Assembly: GCF_003688595.1 (NCBI RefSeq)
Contig: NZ_RCWT01000010.1
Coordinates: 434,001 to 498,000 of the forward strand
Length of the DNA stretch: 64,000 nt
Direction of reading: 5' to 3'
Source: Sphingomonas sp. PP-F2F-G114-C0414
GTDB taxonomy: Bacteria > Pseudomonadota > Alphaproteobacteria > Sphingomonadales > Sphingomonadaceae
The notes below the pieces were generated by a model. The model was not told the DNA's origin, ran no database searches, and saw nothing but the letters and a program-made list of their open reading frames with translations. Of the stretch, positions 25,400-33,870 are shown piece by piece. Position numbers and translations under genes: made by a program. Within the stretch, counting starts at the first letter, position 1. The number at the start of each line of letters is the position of its first letter.

Positions 25400-27319
25400 T
25401 CAGCCCAACGCGCGCGTGAACAGCCGCGCGAGGCGGGCGGAGAAGGCGCGGGCATCGAGCGGGCGCTCGCCATCGGCGATCTGCGCTTCGTCGAACAGCA
25501 GGTGCGCGGCGTCCTCTCGCAGCGCGGTCTCGTCCTCGCCGAGCGCGGCCAGCTTGGCGATCAGCGCAGAGCGCGGGTTGATCTCCAGCACCGGCTTGGC
25601 GGCGGGCATCGCCTGACCGCTCGCGGCGAGGATGCGTTCGAGCTGGCGGTCCATGCCGCTATCGGCCGCGACCAAGCAGACCGCGCTGTCGGTCAGGCGC
25701 TCCGACGCGCGGACCTCCGAGACCGCATCGGCTAGCGTCGTCTTCACGAACGCGATGAAGTCCGCGACTTGCAGCGTGGTGTCGGCCGTCGGTGCTTCGG
25801 CGCCGTCGACCAGGGGGATCAGGCCGAGATCGGCAGCGCCCTGCGTCACCGATTTGAACGGCTTGCCGTCGTGATCGATACCCGCCGTCACCCAGAAGCC
25901 GTCGACCGAGTCCGGCAGCAGCAGCACTTCGATCCCGCGCGCGCGGAACCCTTCGAGCTGCGGCGAGGCTTCGAGCCGGTCGAGATCGGTACCGACCGCG
26001 TAGTAGATCGCGGTCTGGTTGTCCTTCATGGCGGCGACATAGTCGGCAACCGAGCGCCATGCGCCGGCTGACGTCGTAGTCTTGAAACGCGCGAGCTTCA
26101 GCAGCGCCTCGCGCCGTTCGAAATCCTCGTACAGCCCTTCCTTCAGGACCGCGCCGAAATTCTCCCAGATCTTCGCATAGGCATCCGCATCGCGGGTCGC
26201 GAGCTTGTCGAGCTCGCCGAGCACGCGCCCGGTCACGCCCTTGCGGATCGCGGCGAGCATCGGGCTCTCCTGGATCATCTCGCGCGAGACGTTGAGCGGC
26301 AGGTCCGACGAATCCACCAGCCCGCGCATGAAGCGGAGGTAGCGCGGCAAAACTTCGGCGTCGTCGGTGATGAAGACGCGCTTCACGTACAGCTTCATGC
26401 GGCCGTTGCGATCGGGATCGAACAGGTCGAACGGCTTTGCGCCGGGGACATAGGCGAGCACCGAATATTCGTGCAGCCCCTCCGCGCGGTAATGCAGCGT
26501 CAGCGCCGGTTCGTCGAACTGGCCGGAGACGCTGCGATAGAAATCGGCATAGTCCTCCGTGCTGATCTCGGACTTCGGCTTGGTCCAGAGCGCGGCGCCG
26601 TCGGCGATCTCGACCGGCTCGGCGTCGGGCGTTTCGCGGAGCGTGATGGGGACGGGGACGTGGCCCGACTGGTCCTTGATCAGCCGTTCGACGGTATAGC
26701 GCTCGGTGAAGGACGTCGCGTCTTCCAACAGATGGAGCACGACGCGGGTCCCGCGCGCGGGCGCCTCGGCGAGGTCGATGGCCGCGATCGTGTAGGTGCC
26801 GAGACCATCCGACGACCAGACCGACGCGGTGTCGGCGCCAGCGCGGCGCGATATCACGTCGACCTTCGAGGCGACCATGAACGCGGAATAGAAGCCGACG
26901 CCGAACTGGCCGATCAACTGCGCACCGTCCGAGCCGGAGGATGCGGCGATACGGTCCATGAACGCCTTGGTGCCCGACCGGGCGATCGTGCCGAGCGCCT
27001 CGGCCATGTCGTCGGCGGTCATGCCGATGCCGTTGTCCTCGATCGTCAGCGTCTTCGCGTCGGGATCGAGCGTTATCGCGATCTGCGTGCGCGCCTCATC
27101 GCCCAGCAATTCGGGGGCACTCAACGCCTCGTAGCGCAGCTTCTCACAGGCATCGGCGGCGTTCGAGATCAGCTCGCGCAGGAACACGGTCTTATCGGAG
27201 TAGACCGAGTGCACCATCATGTGCAGCAGTCGCGAGACGTCCGCTTCGAACGCGTGCGTTTCTGCAGGCTGCGTATAGGAAGGCTGGGGTTCCGCGGCTT
27301 GAACGGTTTCATTGTTCAT
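25400..27319 (-). CDS. htpG: molecular chaperone HtpG (Hsp90)
   Basis: HtpG is the bacterial Hsp90, an ATP-driven dimeric chaperone. The 639-residue protein starts at ATG 27319 and shows the GHKL ATPase motifs: FLRELISNAADACEKLRYE, IEDNGIGMTADDM, LGTIARSGTKAFM and QLIGQFGVGFYSAFMV. The middle domain has NRGRMKLYVKRVFITDDAE and LPLNVSREMIQ, followed by the dimerisation domain. About 60 bases upstream the minus strand reads CTTGAAATT, which resembles a heat-shock sigma-32 -35 element, but I could not place a convincing -10. Confidence 0.97.
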   Translation of the reverse strand: MNNETVQAAEPQPSYTQPAETHAFEADVSRLLHMMVHSVYSDKTVFLRELISNAADACEKLRYEALSAPELLGDEARTQIAITLDPDAKTLTIEDNGIGMTADDMAEALGTIARSGTKAFMDRIAASSGSDGAQLIGQFGVGFYSAFMVASKVDVISRRAGADTASVWSSDGLGTYTIAAIDLAEAPARGTRVVLHLLEDATSFTERYTVERLIKDQSGHVPVPITLRETPDAEPVEIADGAALWTKPKSEISTEDYADFYRSVSGQFDEPALTLHYRAEGLHEYSVLAYVPGAKPFDLFDPDRNGRMKLYVKRVFITDDAEVLPRYLRFMRGLVDSSDLPLNVSREMIQESPMLAAIRKGVTGRVLGELDKLATRDADAYAKIWENFGAVLKEGLYEDFERREALLKLARFKTTTSAGAWRSVADYVAAMKDNQTAIYYAVGTDLDRLEASPQLEGFRARGIEVLLLPDSVDGFWVTAGIDHDGKPFKSVTQGAADLGLIPLVDGAEAPTADTTLQVADFIAFVKTTLADAVSEVRASERLTDSAVCLVAADSGMDRQLERILAASGQAMPAAKPVLEINPRSALIAKLAALGEDETALREDAAHLLFDEAQIADGERPLDARAFSARLARLFTRALG

Positions 27320-27486
27320 GGCTGTTACGGCTCTCTTATGGGTAATGACGGCCAAGAGTTGGCCGGCTCGGAGGGTAATTTCAAGAGCGCGTCGTCGTCG
27401 GGCAGGGTGCTTCAAGCCGGCCGATATTGCGTCGGCATCGCTTGGCGGTTAGCGGGCCTCGATCAGCCGCTATAGGAATACTCGAC

Positions 27487-28164
27487 ATGCGCCGTTTTAT
27501 CATCGGGTTGGCGGGGGTGTTGAGCCTCACGACCGCGGTCGGGGCGCAGCCTGCGTCGCGCGGCCCATCGGTCGCCAAGCCGGGGATCGTGCGGGTCCGC
27601 CTCGTCACGTCGGAGGGTCCGATCCTGCTGGGGCTCGACGCGCGTCATGCGCCCAAGACGACGCAGAATTTCCTCGAATATGTCGACGACGGGCGCTTCG
27701 ACGGGACCGACTTCTACCGCGCAAGCCGGCAGAAGTCGGCGCCGAAAACGGGGTTCATCCAGGCGGGTATCCGCACCGATGCGCGGCGGATACTGCCGCC
27801 GTTCCCGCTCGAGACGACGGCGATGACCGGGATCAAGCACGGCGATGCGACGATCTCCATGGCGCGTGGGATGAACCCGGCTTCGGCAGGGGGTAATTTC
27901 TTCATAACCGTCGGCCCGGCGCCGGCGATGGACGCGCGTGCGGGATATCCCGGGTATGCGGCGTTCGGGCACGTCATCGCCGGGATGGACGTGGTGAAGC
28001 GGATTCTCGCCAAGCCGACCGGCGGCGGAATGGATGCGTTCAAGGACCAGATGATCCTGAAGCGCGTGGCGCTGGTCAGCGCGCGACGGCTCGACGGCGT
28101 GGCCAAGCCGACCGGGTTGCCGAAGGCCTGGCTGATTGAGACGGGGCCTCGTCAGGTGAAGTGA
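27487..28164 (+). CDS. secreted cyclophilin-type peptidyl-prolyl isomerase
   Basis: This 225-residue protein is a cyclophilin that catalyses proline cis/trans isomerisation in exported proteins. A signal peptide (RRFIIGLAGVLSLTTAVGAQ) at the chosen ATG indicates a periplasmic location. The family motifs are VRLVTSEGPILLGLD, APKTTQNFLEYVDDGRFDGTDFYR, SMARGMNPASAGGNFFIT and FGHVIAGMDVVKRI. The FYR arginine and FFIT segment match the active site; the usual GGxxx loop is modified. The gene is divergent from htpG. A 27-bp perfect inverted repeat lies downstream. Confidence 0.9.
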   Translation: MRRFIIGLAGVLSLTTAVGAQPASRGPSVAKPGIVRVRLVTSEGPILLGLDARHAPKTTQNFLEYVDDGRFDGTDFYRASRQKSAPKTGFIQAGIRTDARRILPPFPLETTAMTGIKHGDATISMARGMNPASAGGNFFITVGPAPAMDARAGYPGYAAFGHVIAGMDVVKRILAKPTGGGMDAFKDQMILKRVALVSARRLDGVAKPTGLPKAWLIETGPRQVK

Positions 28165-28214
28165 CTTCGCCGCCATTCCGGGCTGGTTCTGCGCCTATCC
28201 GGGCGAGCACGTCC

Positions 28215-28320
28215 ACCACCCCGGCGAAGGCCGGGGCCCAACTGGAACGGCCGCGGTAACTGAGGATCGTCCTCTGTCATCGACGTCCCCCGATTGGGCC
28301 CCGGCCTTCGCCGGGGTGGT
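28215..28320. repeat. paired palindromic intergenic repeat, family B
   Basis: A 27-base arm at 28215-28241 (ACCACCCCGGCGAAGGCCGG and on) is repeated as an exact reverse complement at 28294-28320 around a 52-base spacer. Each arm itself contains a small palindrome (CCCCGGC / GCCGGGG). It lies between the convergent cyclophilin and flavoprotein genes, where it could form a large stem or act in termination. Confidence 0.75.
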
Positions 28321-28342
28321 ATTCGGGCGCTCGTTTCGGGCG

Positions 28343-29959
28343 TCAGGCAGTGAGGCTGAGCGCGACCGCCTCCGCGACCTTGATGCCGTCGACCGCCGCC
28401 GAGAGGATGCCCCCCGCATAGCCGGCGCCTTCGCCCGCCGGGAACAATCCTGCCGTATTCAGGCTGACGAAATCGTCGCCGCGTGTGATCCTGACCGGCG
28501 ACGAGGTGCGGGTCTCGACGCCCGTGAGCACTGCGTCGGGGTGATCGTAGCCGGGGATCTCGCGGCCGAATGCGGGCAGCGCCTCGCGTAGCGCGGTAAT
28601 CGCGAAGTCGGGCAGGCACTCGGACAGGTCGGTCATGTGGACGCCCGGCTTGTACGACGGGATCACCGAGCCGAGGGCGGTCGACGCGCGGCCCGCGAGC
28701 AGATCGCCGATGCGTTGCGCAGGCGCCTTGTAGTTCGAGCCACCCGCGACATACGCCCGCGATTCCCAATGGCGCTGCAGCTCGATTCCGGCGAGCGGGT
28801 GGCCGGGATAGTCGCGCTCGGGGTCGATGCCGATGACGATGCCCGAGTTCGCGTTGCGTTCGTTGCGCGAATATTGGCTCATGCCGTTGGTCGCTACGCG
28901 GCCTTCCTCGGAAGTCGCGGCGACGACAGTGCCGCCCGGGCACATGCAGAAGCTGTACACGGTACGGCCGTTCTTGCAGTGATGCGACAGGCTGTACGCC
29001 GCCGCGCCGAGATCCGGGTGGCCGGCGCAGGGGCCGAACCGCGCTTCGTCGATCCACGACTGCGGATGCTCGATGCGGACGCCGATCGAGAACGGCTTCG
29101 CCTCGACGTGGACACCCGTGGTATGGAGCATCTCGAACGTGTCGCGCGCGCTGTGGCCGACCGCGAAGACGACGTGGTTGGCTTCGAGATAGTCGCCGGT
29201 ACTGAGATGGAGACCGCGGAGTTGGCGCGTGCCGGCTTCCTCGACGATGTCGAGACCGTCGACGCGGGTCGAGAAGCGGTATTCGCCACCGAGTGCCTCG
29301 ATCGTCTCGCGCATGCTCTCGACCATCGTGACGAGGCGGAAGGTGCCGATGTGCGGGTGCGCTTCGGTGAGGATTTCCGGCGGGGCGCCGGCTTTGACGA
29401 ACTCGGTCAGGACTTTCCGGCCGAGATGACGCGGGTCCTTGATCTGGCTCCAGAGCTTGCCGTCGGAGAAGGTGCCGGCGCCGCCCTCGCCGAACTGAAC
29501 GTTGGATTCGGGGTTGAGGACGCTTTTGCGCCAGAGACCCCAGGTGTCCTTGGTGCGTTCGCGGACGACCTTGCCGCGGTCGAGAATGATCGGGCGGAAC
29601 CCCATCTGCGCGAGGATCAGGCCGGCGAACAATCCGCACGGGCCTGCGCCGACGACGACGGGGCGGGGGCCGGTGTAACTCGCGCCGCCCTTGGTGACGA
29701 AGCGGTACCCCGTGTCGGGGGTGCGCTGGACGTGGCGATCCTTGCGGAAGCGCGTGAGGACGGTGTCCTCGTTCTTCAGCGTGACGTCGACCGAATAGAC
29801 GAGCTGGATGTCCATCTTGTCGCGGGCATCGTGCGCGCGACGCGCCACGGTGTAGCGGATCAGGTCGCGCGGGGTGACGCGCAGGCGATCGCGGATCGCG
29901 GCGGGGAGCGCTTCGTCAGCGTGGTTGAGCGGGAGCTTGAGGTCGGTAATGCGGAGCAT
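28343..29959 (-). CDS. FAD-dependent oxidoreductase (COG2509-like)
   Basis: This 538-residue flavoprotein has the dinucleotide-binding motif VVVGAGPCGLFAGLILAQMGF at about residues 100-120. An FAD-contact block follows (NVQFGEGGAGTFSDGKL), as does CAGHPDLGAAAYSLSHHC, CMCPGGTVVAATSEEG and a C-terminal FAD segment (LFPAGEGAGYAGGILSAAVDGIKVAEA). This pattern is that of an uncharacterised dehydrogenase family with an N-terminal domain of about 90 residues. The start at ATG 29959 gives that full domain. It is divergent from cobO, 60 bases away. The substrate is unknown, and any cobalamin link is only positional. Confidence 0.88.
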   Translation of the reverse strand: MLRITDLKLPLNHADEALPAAIRDRLRVTPRDLIRYTVARRAHDARDKMDIQLVYSVDVTLKNEDTVLTRFRKDRHVQRTPDTGYRFVTKGGASYTGPRPVVVGAGPCGLFAGLILAQMGFRPIILDRGKVVRERTKDTWGLWRKSVLNPESNVQFGEGGAGTFSDGKLWSQIKDPRHLGRKVLTEFVKAGAPPEILTEAHPHIGTFRLVTMVESMRETIEALGGEYRFSTRVDGLDIVEEAGTRQLRGLHLSTGDYLEANHVVFAVGHSARDTFEMLHTTGVHVEAKPFSIGVRIEHPQSWIDEARFGPCAGHPDLGAAAYSLSHHCKNGRTVYSFCMCPGGTVVAATSEEGRVATNGMSQYSRNERNANSGIVIGIDPERDYPGHPLAGIELQRHWESRAYVAGGSNYKAPAQRIGDLLAGRASTALGSVIPSYKPGVHMTDLSECLPDFAITALREALPAFGREIPGYDHPDAVLTGVETRTSSPVRITRGDDFVSLNTAGLFPAGEGAGYAGGILSAAVDGIKVAEAVALSLTA

Positions 29960-30019
29960 GTCGGTCGCTCTAGCGCCGCGCGGCGCGATCCGCCATCGGG
30001 AGGACGAGAGGACTTGATC

Positions 30020-30619
30020 ATGCGGACCGACGACGAACAGAATGCCAAGAGCGCCAAGCGCAAGGAGGTCCACGACCGGATCGTCGCGAGCAAGACGATC
30101 GAGAAGGGCCTGATCATCGTCCACACCGGCAAGGGCAAGGGCAAGTCGACCGCGGCGTTCGGCATGGCGGTGCGGATGATCGGGCATGGGCGCAAGGTCG
30201 GCGTGGTGCAGTTCGTCAAGGGCGCGATGGCGACCGGCGAGAAGGCGATCTTCGATGCGTTCCCCGCATTGTGCGAGTTCAAGCCGATGGGGGAGGGGTT
30301 TACCTGGGACACGCAGGACCGCGCGCGCGATATCTCGGTGGCGCGCGAGGCTTGGGACGAGGTCAAGCGGATGATCGCGGATCCGACCTACGCGATGGTG
30401 GTGGCGGACGAGCTCAACATAGTGCTGCGGTATGAGTATCTGCCGGTCGACGAGGTTCTCGCGGTGTTGGCGGGCAAGCCAGAGATGACGCATGTCGTGG
30501 TGACCGGGCGGAATGCGCCGGATGCGCTGATCGAGATGGCGGACCTAGTGACCGAGATGACGCAGGTGAAGCATCCGTTCCGGTCTGGGGTGAAGGCGCA
30601 GGCGGGCGTGGAGTTCTAG
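30020..30619 (+). CDS. cobO: cob(I)yrinic acid a,c-diamide adenosyltransferase
   Basis: CobO/BtuR transfers the 5'-deoxyadenosyl group of ATP to reduced corrinoids. The 199-residue protein has the P-loop HTGKGKGKSTAAFGMAVRMIGHG, VQFVKGAMATGE, GEGFTWDTQD and the ADELNIVLRYEYL segment, all typical. The start has GAGAGGAC upstream. It precedes the riboswitch-led cobalamin operon by about 560 bases and so is probably transcribed separately from it. A family C inverted repeat follows. Confidence 0.96.
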   Translation: MRTDDEQNAKSAKRKEVHDRIVASKTIEKGLIIVHTGKGKGKSTAAFGMAVRMIGHGRKVGVVQFVKGAMATGEKAIFDAFPALCEFKPMGEGFTWDTQDRARDISVAREAWDEVKRMIADPTYAMVVADELNIVLRYEYLPVDEVLAVLAGKPEMTHVVVTGRNAPDALIEMADLVTEMTQVKHPFRSGVKAQAGVEF

Positions 30620-30655
30620 GCGGCTTCCTACTCTGCGGCCCGTTACGAGGACCGT

Positions 30656-30739
30656 CCGTCATCCTGACGAAAGTCAGGACCCAGAGCCACGAGGGCCACC
30701 GCCCGATACCCTGGATCCTGACTTTCGTCAGGATGACGG
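30656..30739. repeat. paired palindromic intergenic repeat, family C
   Basis: The 29-base arm at 30656-30684 (CCGTCATCCTGACGAAAGTC and on) recurs as the reverse complement at 30711-30739 with one mismatch. Each arm contains the small hairpin CCTGAC-GAAA-GTCAGG. It lies between cobO and the cobalamin riboswitch. Confidence 0.75.
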
Positions 30740-30824
30740 GAGCGCGTGGGGATGGCTGGCGGACTTCCAACCGACGTAGCCGTGTCTTGCGCCGTGTCTT
30801 CCTCCCGCCTATCGCTGCCCCCGC

Positions 30825-30988
30825 GACAGGTTCCCTCGATGCTCGCGCGGAGGGGGATGAAAATGGGAACGGGAAACACCCGGCTGCCCCTGCAACTGTA
30901 CGCGGCGAGCCATCGTGCCTCATGCCATTGGGATGGTCCCGAGAAGGCGGCGCGGACGGCGTTGACCCGCGAGCCAGGAGACCTGCCC
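30825..30988 (+). promoter_or_regulatory. cobalamin riboswitch
   Basis: The segment carries the conserved adenosylcobalamin aptamer pieces in order: GACAGGT (30825-30831), which can pair with ACCTGCC (30981-30987); GGGAAC and GGGAAACACC; GGCTGCCCCTGCAACTGTA, which ends at 30900; and the B12 box GAGCCAGGAGACCTGCC (30971-30987). The canonical GGTGNAAATCC piece is not obvious, so the fold is a variant. The downstream leader (to 31176) holds further hairpins that may form the expression platform. It heads the plus-strand DUF1636-cobT-cobC-cobS operon, which would be shut off when B12 is plentiful. Confidence 0.92.
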
Positions 30989-31176
30989 GTCGCGGTCGTC
31001 TTTCGTCCGGCCAGGGTGCGCCGAACGGACGGGTAACACCCCGAGCGACGACATCGCTTCGCGTCGCGCGAAGGCTGGAGGCGTGCGCCTTCGGCCTCTC
31101 GCGCGGTGCGGGACCGACTGTCCGAAGGGGTTCCTATGCCAAGTTCACAACGTTCCGAGATCGTCCGGGAACGGAC

Positions 31177-31584
31177 ATGCTGAAGCCGGTCGACGACGGC
31201 GTCGCGGTGGTCGCGTGCAATACGTGTCGCCATTCCACCGACGCCCGCGATGACGGTGAAGGCGTGCGTGGCGGCGCGCGGCTCGTCAACGCATTGAAGG
31301 CGGTGCAGGCGAGCGATCCCGCTTATGCCGACGTCGCGGTGCAGGAGATGCCGTGCCTGTTCGCCTGCCAGGAGTTCTGCACGATCCATCTGCGCGCGCC
31401 GGCCAAGGTCGGCTATGTGCTCGGCCGGTTCGAGCCGACCGAAGACGCCGCCCGCGCAATCCTCGATTATGCAAAGCTCTACGGCGAGAGCGCGTTCGGG
31501 CAGGTGCCGTTCAAGCAATGGCCGCAAGGCGTGAAGGGTCACTTCATCACCCGCACGCCGCCCGCCGGGTTCGTCGTCGAATGA
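31177..31584 (+). CDS. DUF1636 family metal-binding (ferredoxin-like) protein
   Basis: This 135-residue protein matches DUF1636, a family often found in cobalamin or cobalt regulons of alphaproteobacteria. Four cysteines lie in VVACNTCRHS and MPCLFACQEFC, a thioredoxin-like ferredoxin layout fit for a metal or cluster. The gene is the first behind the cobalamin riboswitch and overlaps cobT by 4 bases (ATGA), so it is co-regulated with B12 assembly. A role in cobalt handling or electron supply is inferred. Confidence 0.85.
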   Translation: MLKPVDDGVAVVACNTCRHSTDARDDGEGVRGGARLVNALKAVQASDPAYADVAVQEMPCLFACQEFCTIHLRAPAKVGYVLGRFEPTEDAARAILDYAKLYGESAFGQVPFKQWPQGVKGHFITRTPPAGFVVE

Positions 31585-32594
31585 CCGCGTTCGCGACGCC
31601 CGCTGCGTTTCTGGCGGCGTTACGCGGCTTGCCGCAGGCGGACGCCGCGGCGCGATCCGCGGCGATCGCGCGGCAGGGGGAACTGACCAAGCCACCGGGC
31701 TCGCTCGGTCGGCTGGAGAATATCGCGGTGTTCATGGCCGGCTGGCAGGGTAATCCGCTGCCCCGGCTCGATCGCGGCAGCGCGGTCGTGTTCGCGGGCA
31801 ACCACGGCGTCGTCGCGCGCGGCGTCAGCGCGTTTCCGGCTTCCGTCACCGCGCAGATGGTGGCCAATTTCGAGCATGGCGGTGCGGCGATCAACGCACT
31901 ATCGCGCGCGGCCGGCCTCGATCTCAAGATCGCGTCGCTCGACCTCGACCGGCCGACTGTGGATTTCACGCAAGCCGCGGCGATGTCCGAGGACGAGTGC
32001 CTTGCCGCGATCAACGCGGGCGCGGTGGCGGTCGCAGATGCGCCGGACCTAGTCGTGCTCGGCGAGATGGGCATCGGCAATTCTACCGCCGCTGCGGCGT
32101 TGTGTCTGGCGAGCTTCGGCGGGTCTGCGGTCGACTGGGTCGGGCCGGGCACGGGGGTCGATGGCGAGGGTATTGGACGCAAGATCGCGGTCGTCGAGGC
32201 GGGAATCGCGTTGCACCGGGATGCTCTTACCACGCCGTTCGAGATCTTGCGCAGGCTCGGCGGGCGTGAACTGGCAGCGATTGCGGGCGCGGTAGTGGCG
32301 GCGCGACTGGCGGGCGTACCGGTGATGCTCGACGGGTTCATCTGCTGTGCGGCGGTCGCGCCGTTGGCGGCGGCCTGTCCCGACATCCTCGCGCATTGCC
32401 TGGCCGGGCATCTCTCGGCCGAACCGGGGCATCGGCGTCTGCTGGAGCTATTGCGGCTCGAGCCGCTCCTGTCGCTCGGGATGCGGCTGGGCGAAGCCAG
32501 CGGTGCGGCGACCGCGACGTTGCTCGTCCGGGCGGCGCTGGCGGTGCATGCCGATATGGCGACGTTCGCCGAGGCGGGCGTTTCGGCGGCGTGA
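31581..32594 (+). CDS. cobT: nicotinate-nucleotide--dimethylbenzimidazole phosphoribosyltransferase
   Basis: CobT (CobU in Pseudomonas naming) makes alpha-ribazole phosphate, activating the lower ligand of cobalamin. The 337-residue protein has KPPGSLGRLENIA, VFAGNHGVVARGVSAFP, GGAAINALSRAAG, EMGIGNSTAAAAL and VMLDGFICCAAVAPL, the family's catalytic and binding blocks. The start overlaps the DUF1636 stop and its stop overlaps the GTG of the next gene. It lies in the riboswitch-controlled operon. Confidence 0.96.
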   Translation: MTAFATPAAFLAALRGLPQADAAARSAAIARQGELTKPPGSLGRLENIAVFMAGWQGNPLPRLDRGSAVVFAGNHGVVARGVSAFPASVTAQMVANFEHGGAAINALSRAAGLDLKIASLDLDRPTVDFTQAAAMSEDECLAAINAGAVAVADAPDLVVLGEMGIGNSTAAAALCLASFGGSAVDWVGPGTGVDGEGIGRKIAVVEAGIALHRDALTTPFEILRRLGGRELAAIAGAVVAARLAGVPVMLDGFICCAAVAPLAAACPDILAHCLAGHLSAEPGHRRLLELLRLEPLLSLGMRLGEASGAATATLLVRAALAVHADMATFAEAGVSAA

Positions 32595-33160
32595 GCGCGC
32601 ACATGCTGTATCTGATGCGGCATGGCGCGCCTGCGGTGCCGGGGCGGTTGCTCGGGCGGACCGACGACCCGGCAACCGAAGCGGGGATCGCCGCCTGCGT
32701 CGCGCGGGCGGACGGCCTCGCGGTGGACCGGATCGAGGCGTCCGACCTGATCCGCGCGCGCGCTTGTGCGGAGGCGATCGGAGGCCCACGAGGTGTTCCC
32801 GTCAAGGTTGACCCAAGATGGCGGGAACTCGATTTCGGCGTCTGGGACGGGCTAGCTCCCGCGGCAATCGACTCCGCAGCGTTGTCCGCGTTCTATGACG
32901 ATCCCGACGCGTCGCCGCCGCCCGATGGCGAGCGCTGGTCCGCGTTGCAGGACCGTGTCGCGCGCGCACTCGCGGAAATGCCGGCGGTCTCGACGCTGGT
33001 CGTGACGCATGGCGGCGCGATCCGGGCGGCACTCGCGGACTTGTGCGGGTTCGATCGGCGGCAGGTCTGGGCGTTCGATCTGCCCTATGCCGCGCTTGTC
33101 TCGCTACGCATTTGGCCGGGCCAGCCACGGACTGTGCAGATCGTCGGGCTGGCGACGTGA
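32591..33160 (+). CDS. cobC: alpha-ribazole phosphatase-like histidine phosphatase
   Basis: This 189-residue phosphoglycerate-mutase-fold phosphatase has LMRHG at the N-terminus, ELDFGVWDG in the middle and VVTHGGAIR near the end, the usual catalytic histidine and arginine motifs. In Salmonella, CobC removes the phosphate from alpha-ribazole phosphate or cobalamin phosphate. The GTG start at 32591 overlaps the cobT stop; an ATG at 32603 is possible. Its position between cobT and cobS is the basis for the specific call. Confidence 0.88.
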   Translation: MSAHMLYLMRHGAPAVPGRLLGRTDDPATEAGIAACVARADGLAVDRIEASDLIRARACAEAIGGPRGVPVKVDPRWRELDFGVWDGLAPAAIDSAALSAFYDDPDASPPPDGERWSALQDRVARALAEMPAVSTLVVTHGGAIRAALADLCGFDRRQVWAFDLPYAALVSLRIWPGQPRTVQIVGLAT

Positions 33161-33870
33161 AGCGGCTGATCGTCGCGTTCGGGTTCCTGACACGCTTGCC
33201 GATGCCGCGCGTCGACGTCGGCGCTGAGGATTTCGCGACGGCGATCCGCTTTTACCCGATCGTTGGCCTCGCGATCGGCGCGCTCGTCACCGCGGCCGGC
33301 TGGCTCGGTGCACTCGTCGATCCGTGGACGGGCGCCTGTGCCGCGCTGCTGACCTGGATCGCCATCACCGGCGCGCTGCATCTCGACGGGCTCGCCGACC
33401 TCGCCGATGGGCTGGGCGCGGCGCACGGCGATCGGACGCGGTTGCTCGCGGTCATGGCCGATCCGCATATCGGCAGCTTCGGCGTCGTCACGATTGCCGG
33501 TCAGATGCTCGCCAAGCTGGTGCTGCTGCACGCGGTGGGAGCGAGCTGGGCGTTGATCTTCATGCCGTTCGCCGCGAGGATGGGACCGCTTGTCTGGGCG
33601 CGACTGTTGCCGCCGCTGCGTCCCGGCGGTCTCGGCGCAGCGGTTGCCGGTGCGGTGCGTGGGCGTGACCTTCTGGGGTGGGGGCTGCTGCTCGCGCTTG
33701 CCGCTGTCGCGGTGCCGGCGCTTGTCGCCTTGCCGCTGCTCGTGCTCGTCGTCGCGACCTGGCTGCGGCGGGCGCTCGGCGGTGTGACAGGCGATGCGCA
33801 CGGCGCCGGGATCGAGATCGTCGAGACCGGGCTGCTAGTCGCGCTCGCGGTGGCCGGCGCGCTCGCTTAG
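33157..33870 (+). CDS. cobS: adenosylcobinamide-GDP ribazoletransferase (cobalamin synthase)
   Basis: CobS (CobV in Pseudomonas) joins adenosylcobinamide-GDP with alpha-ribazole in the inner membrane. The 237-residue protein starts at a GTG that overlaps the previous stop and shows [38 protein letters not shown] and [11 protein letters not shown], with several hydrophobic spans. Its last 36 bases overlap the end of cobQ on the other strand. Confidence 0.95.
   Translation: MKRLIVAFGFLTRLPMPRVDVGAEDFATAIRFYPIVGLAIGALVTAAGWLGALVDPWTGACAALLTWIAITGALHLDGLADLADGLGAAHGDRTRLLAVMADPHIGSFGVVTIAGQMLAKLVLLHAVGASWALIFMPFAARMGPLVWARLLPPLRPGGLGAAVAGAVRGRDLLGWGLLLALAAVAVPALVALPLLVLVVATWLRRALGGVTGDAHGAGIEIVETGLLVALAVAGALA

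Noticed and set aside
28637..30019. Plus-strand open frame leading into cobO
   Set aside because: It is the antisense of the FAD oxidoreductase; the cobO start at 30020 has a ribosome site and matches the family length.
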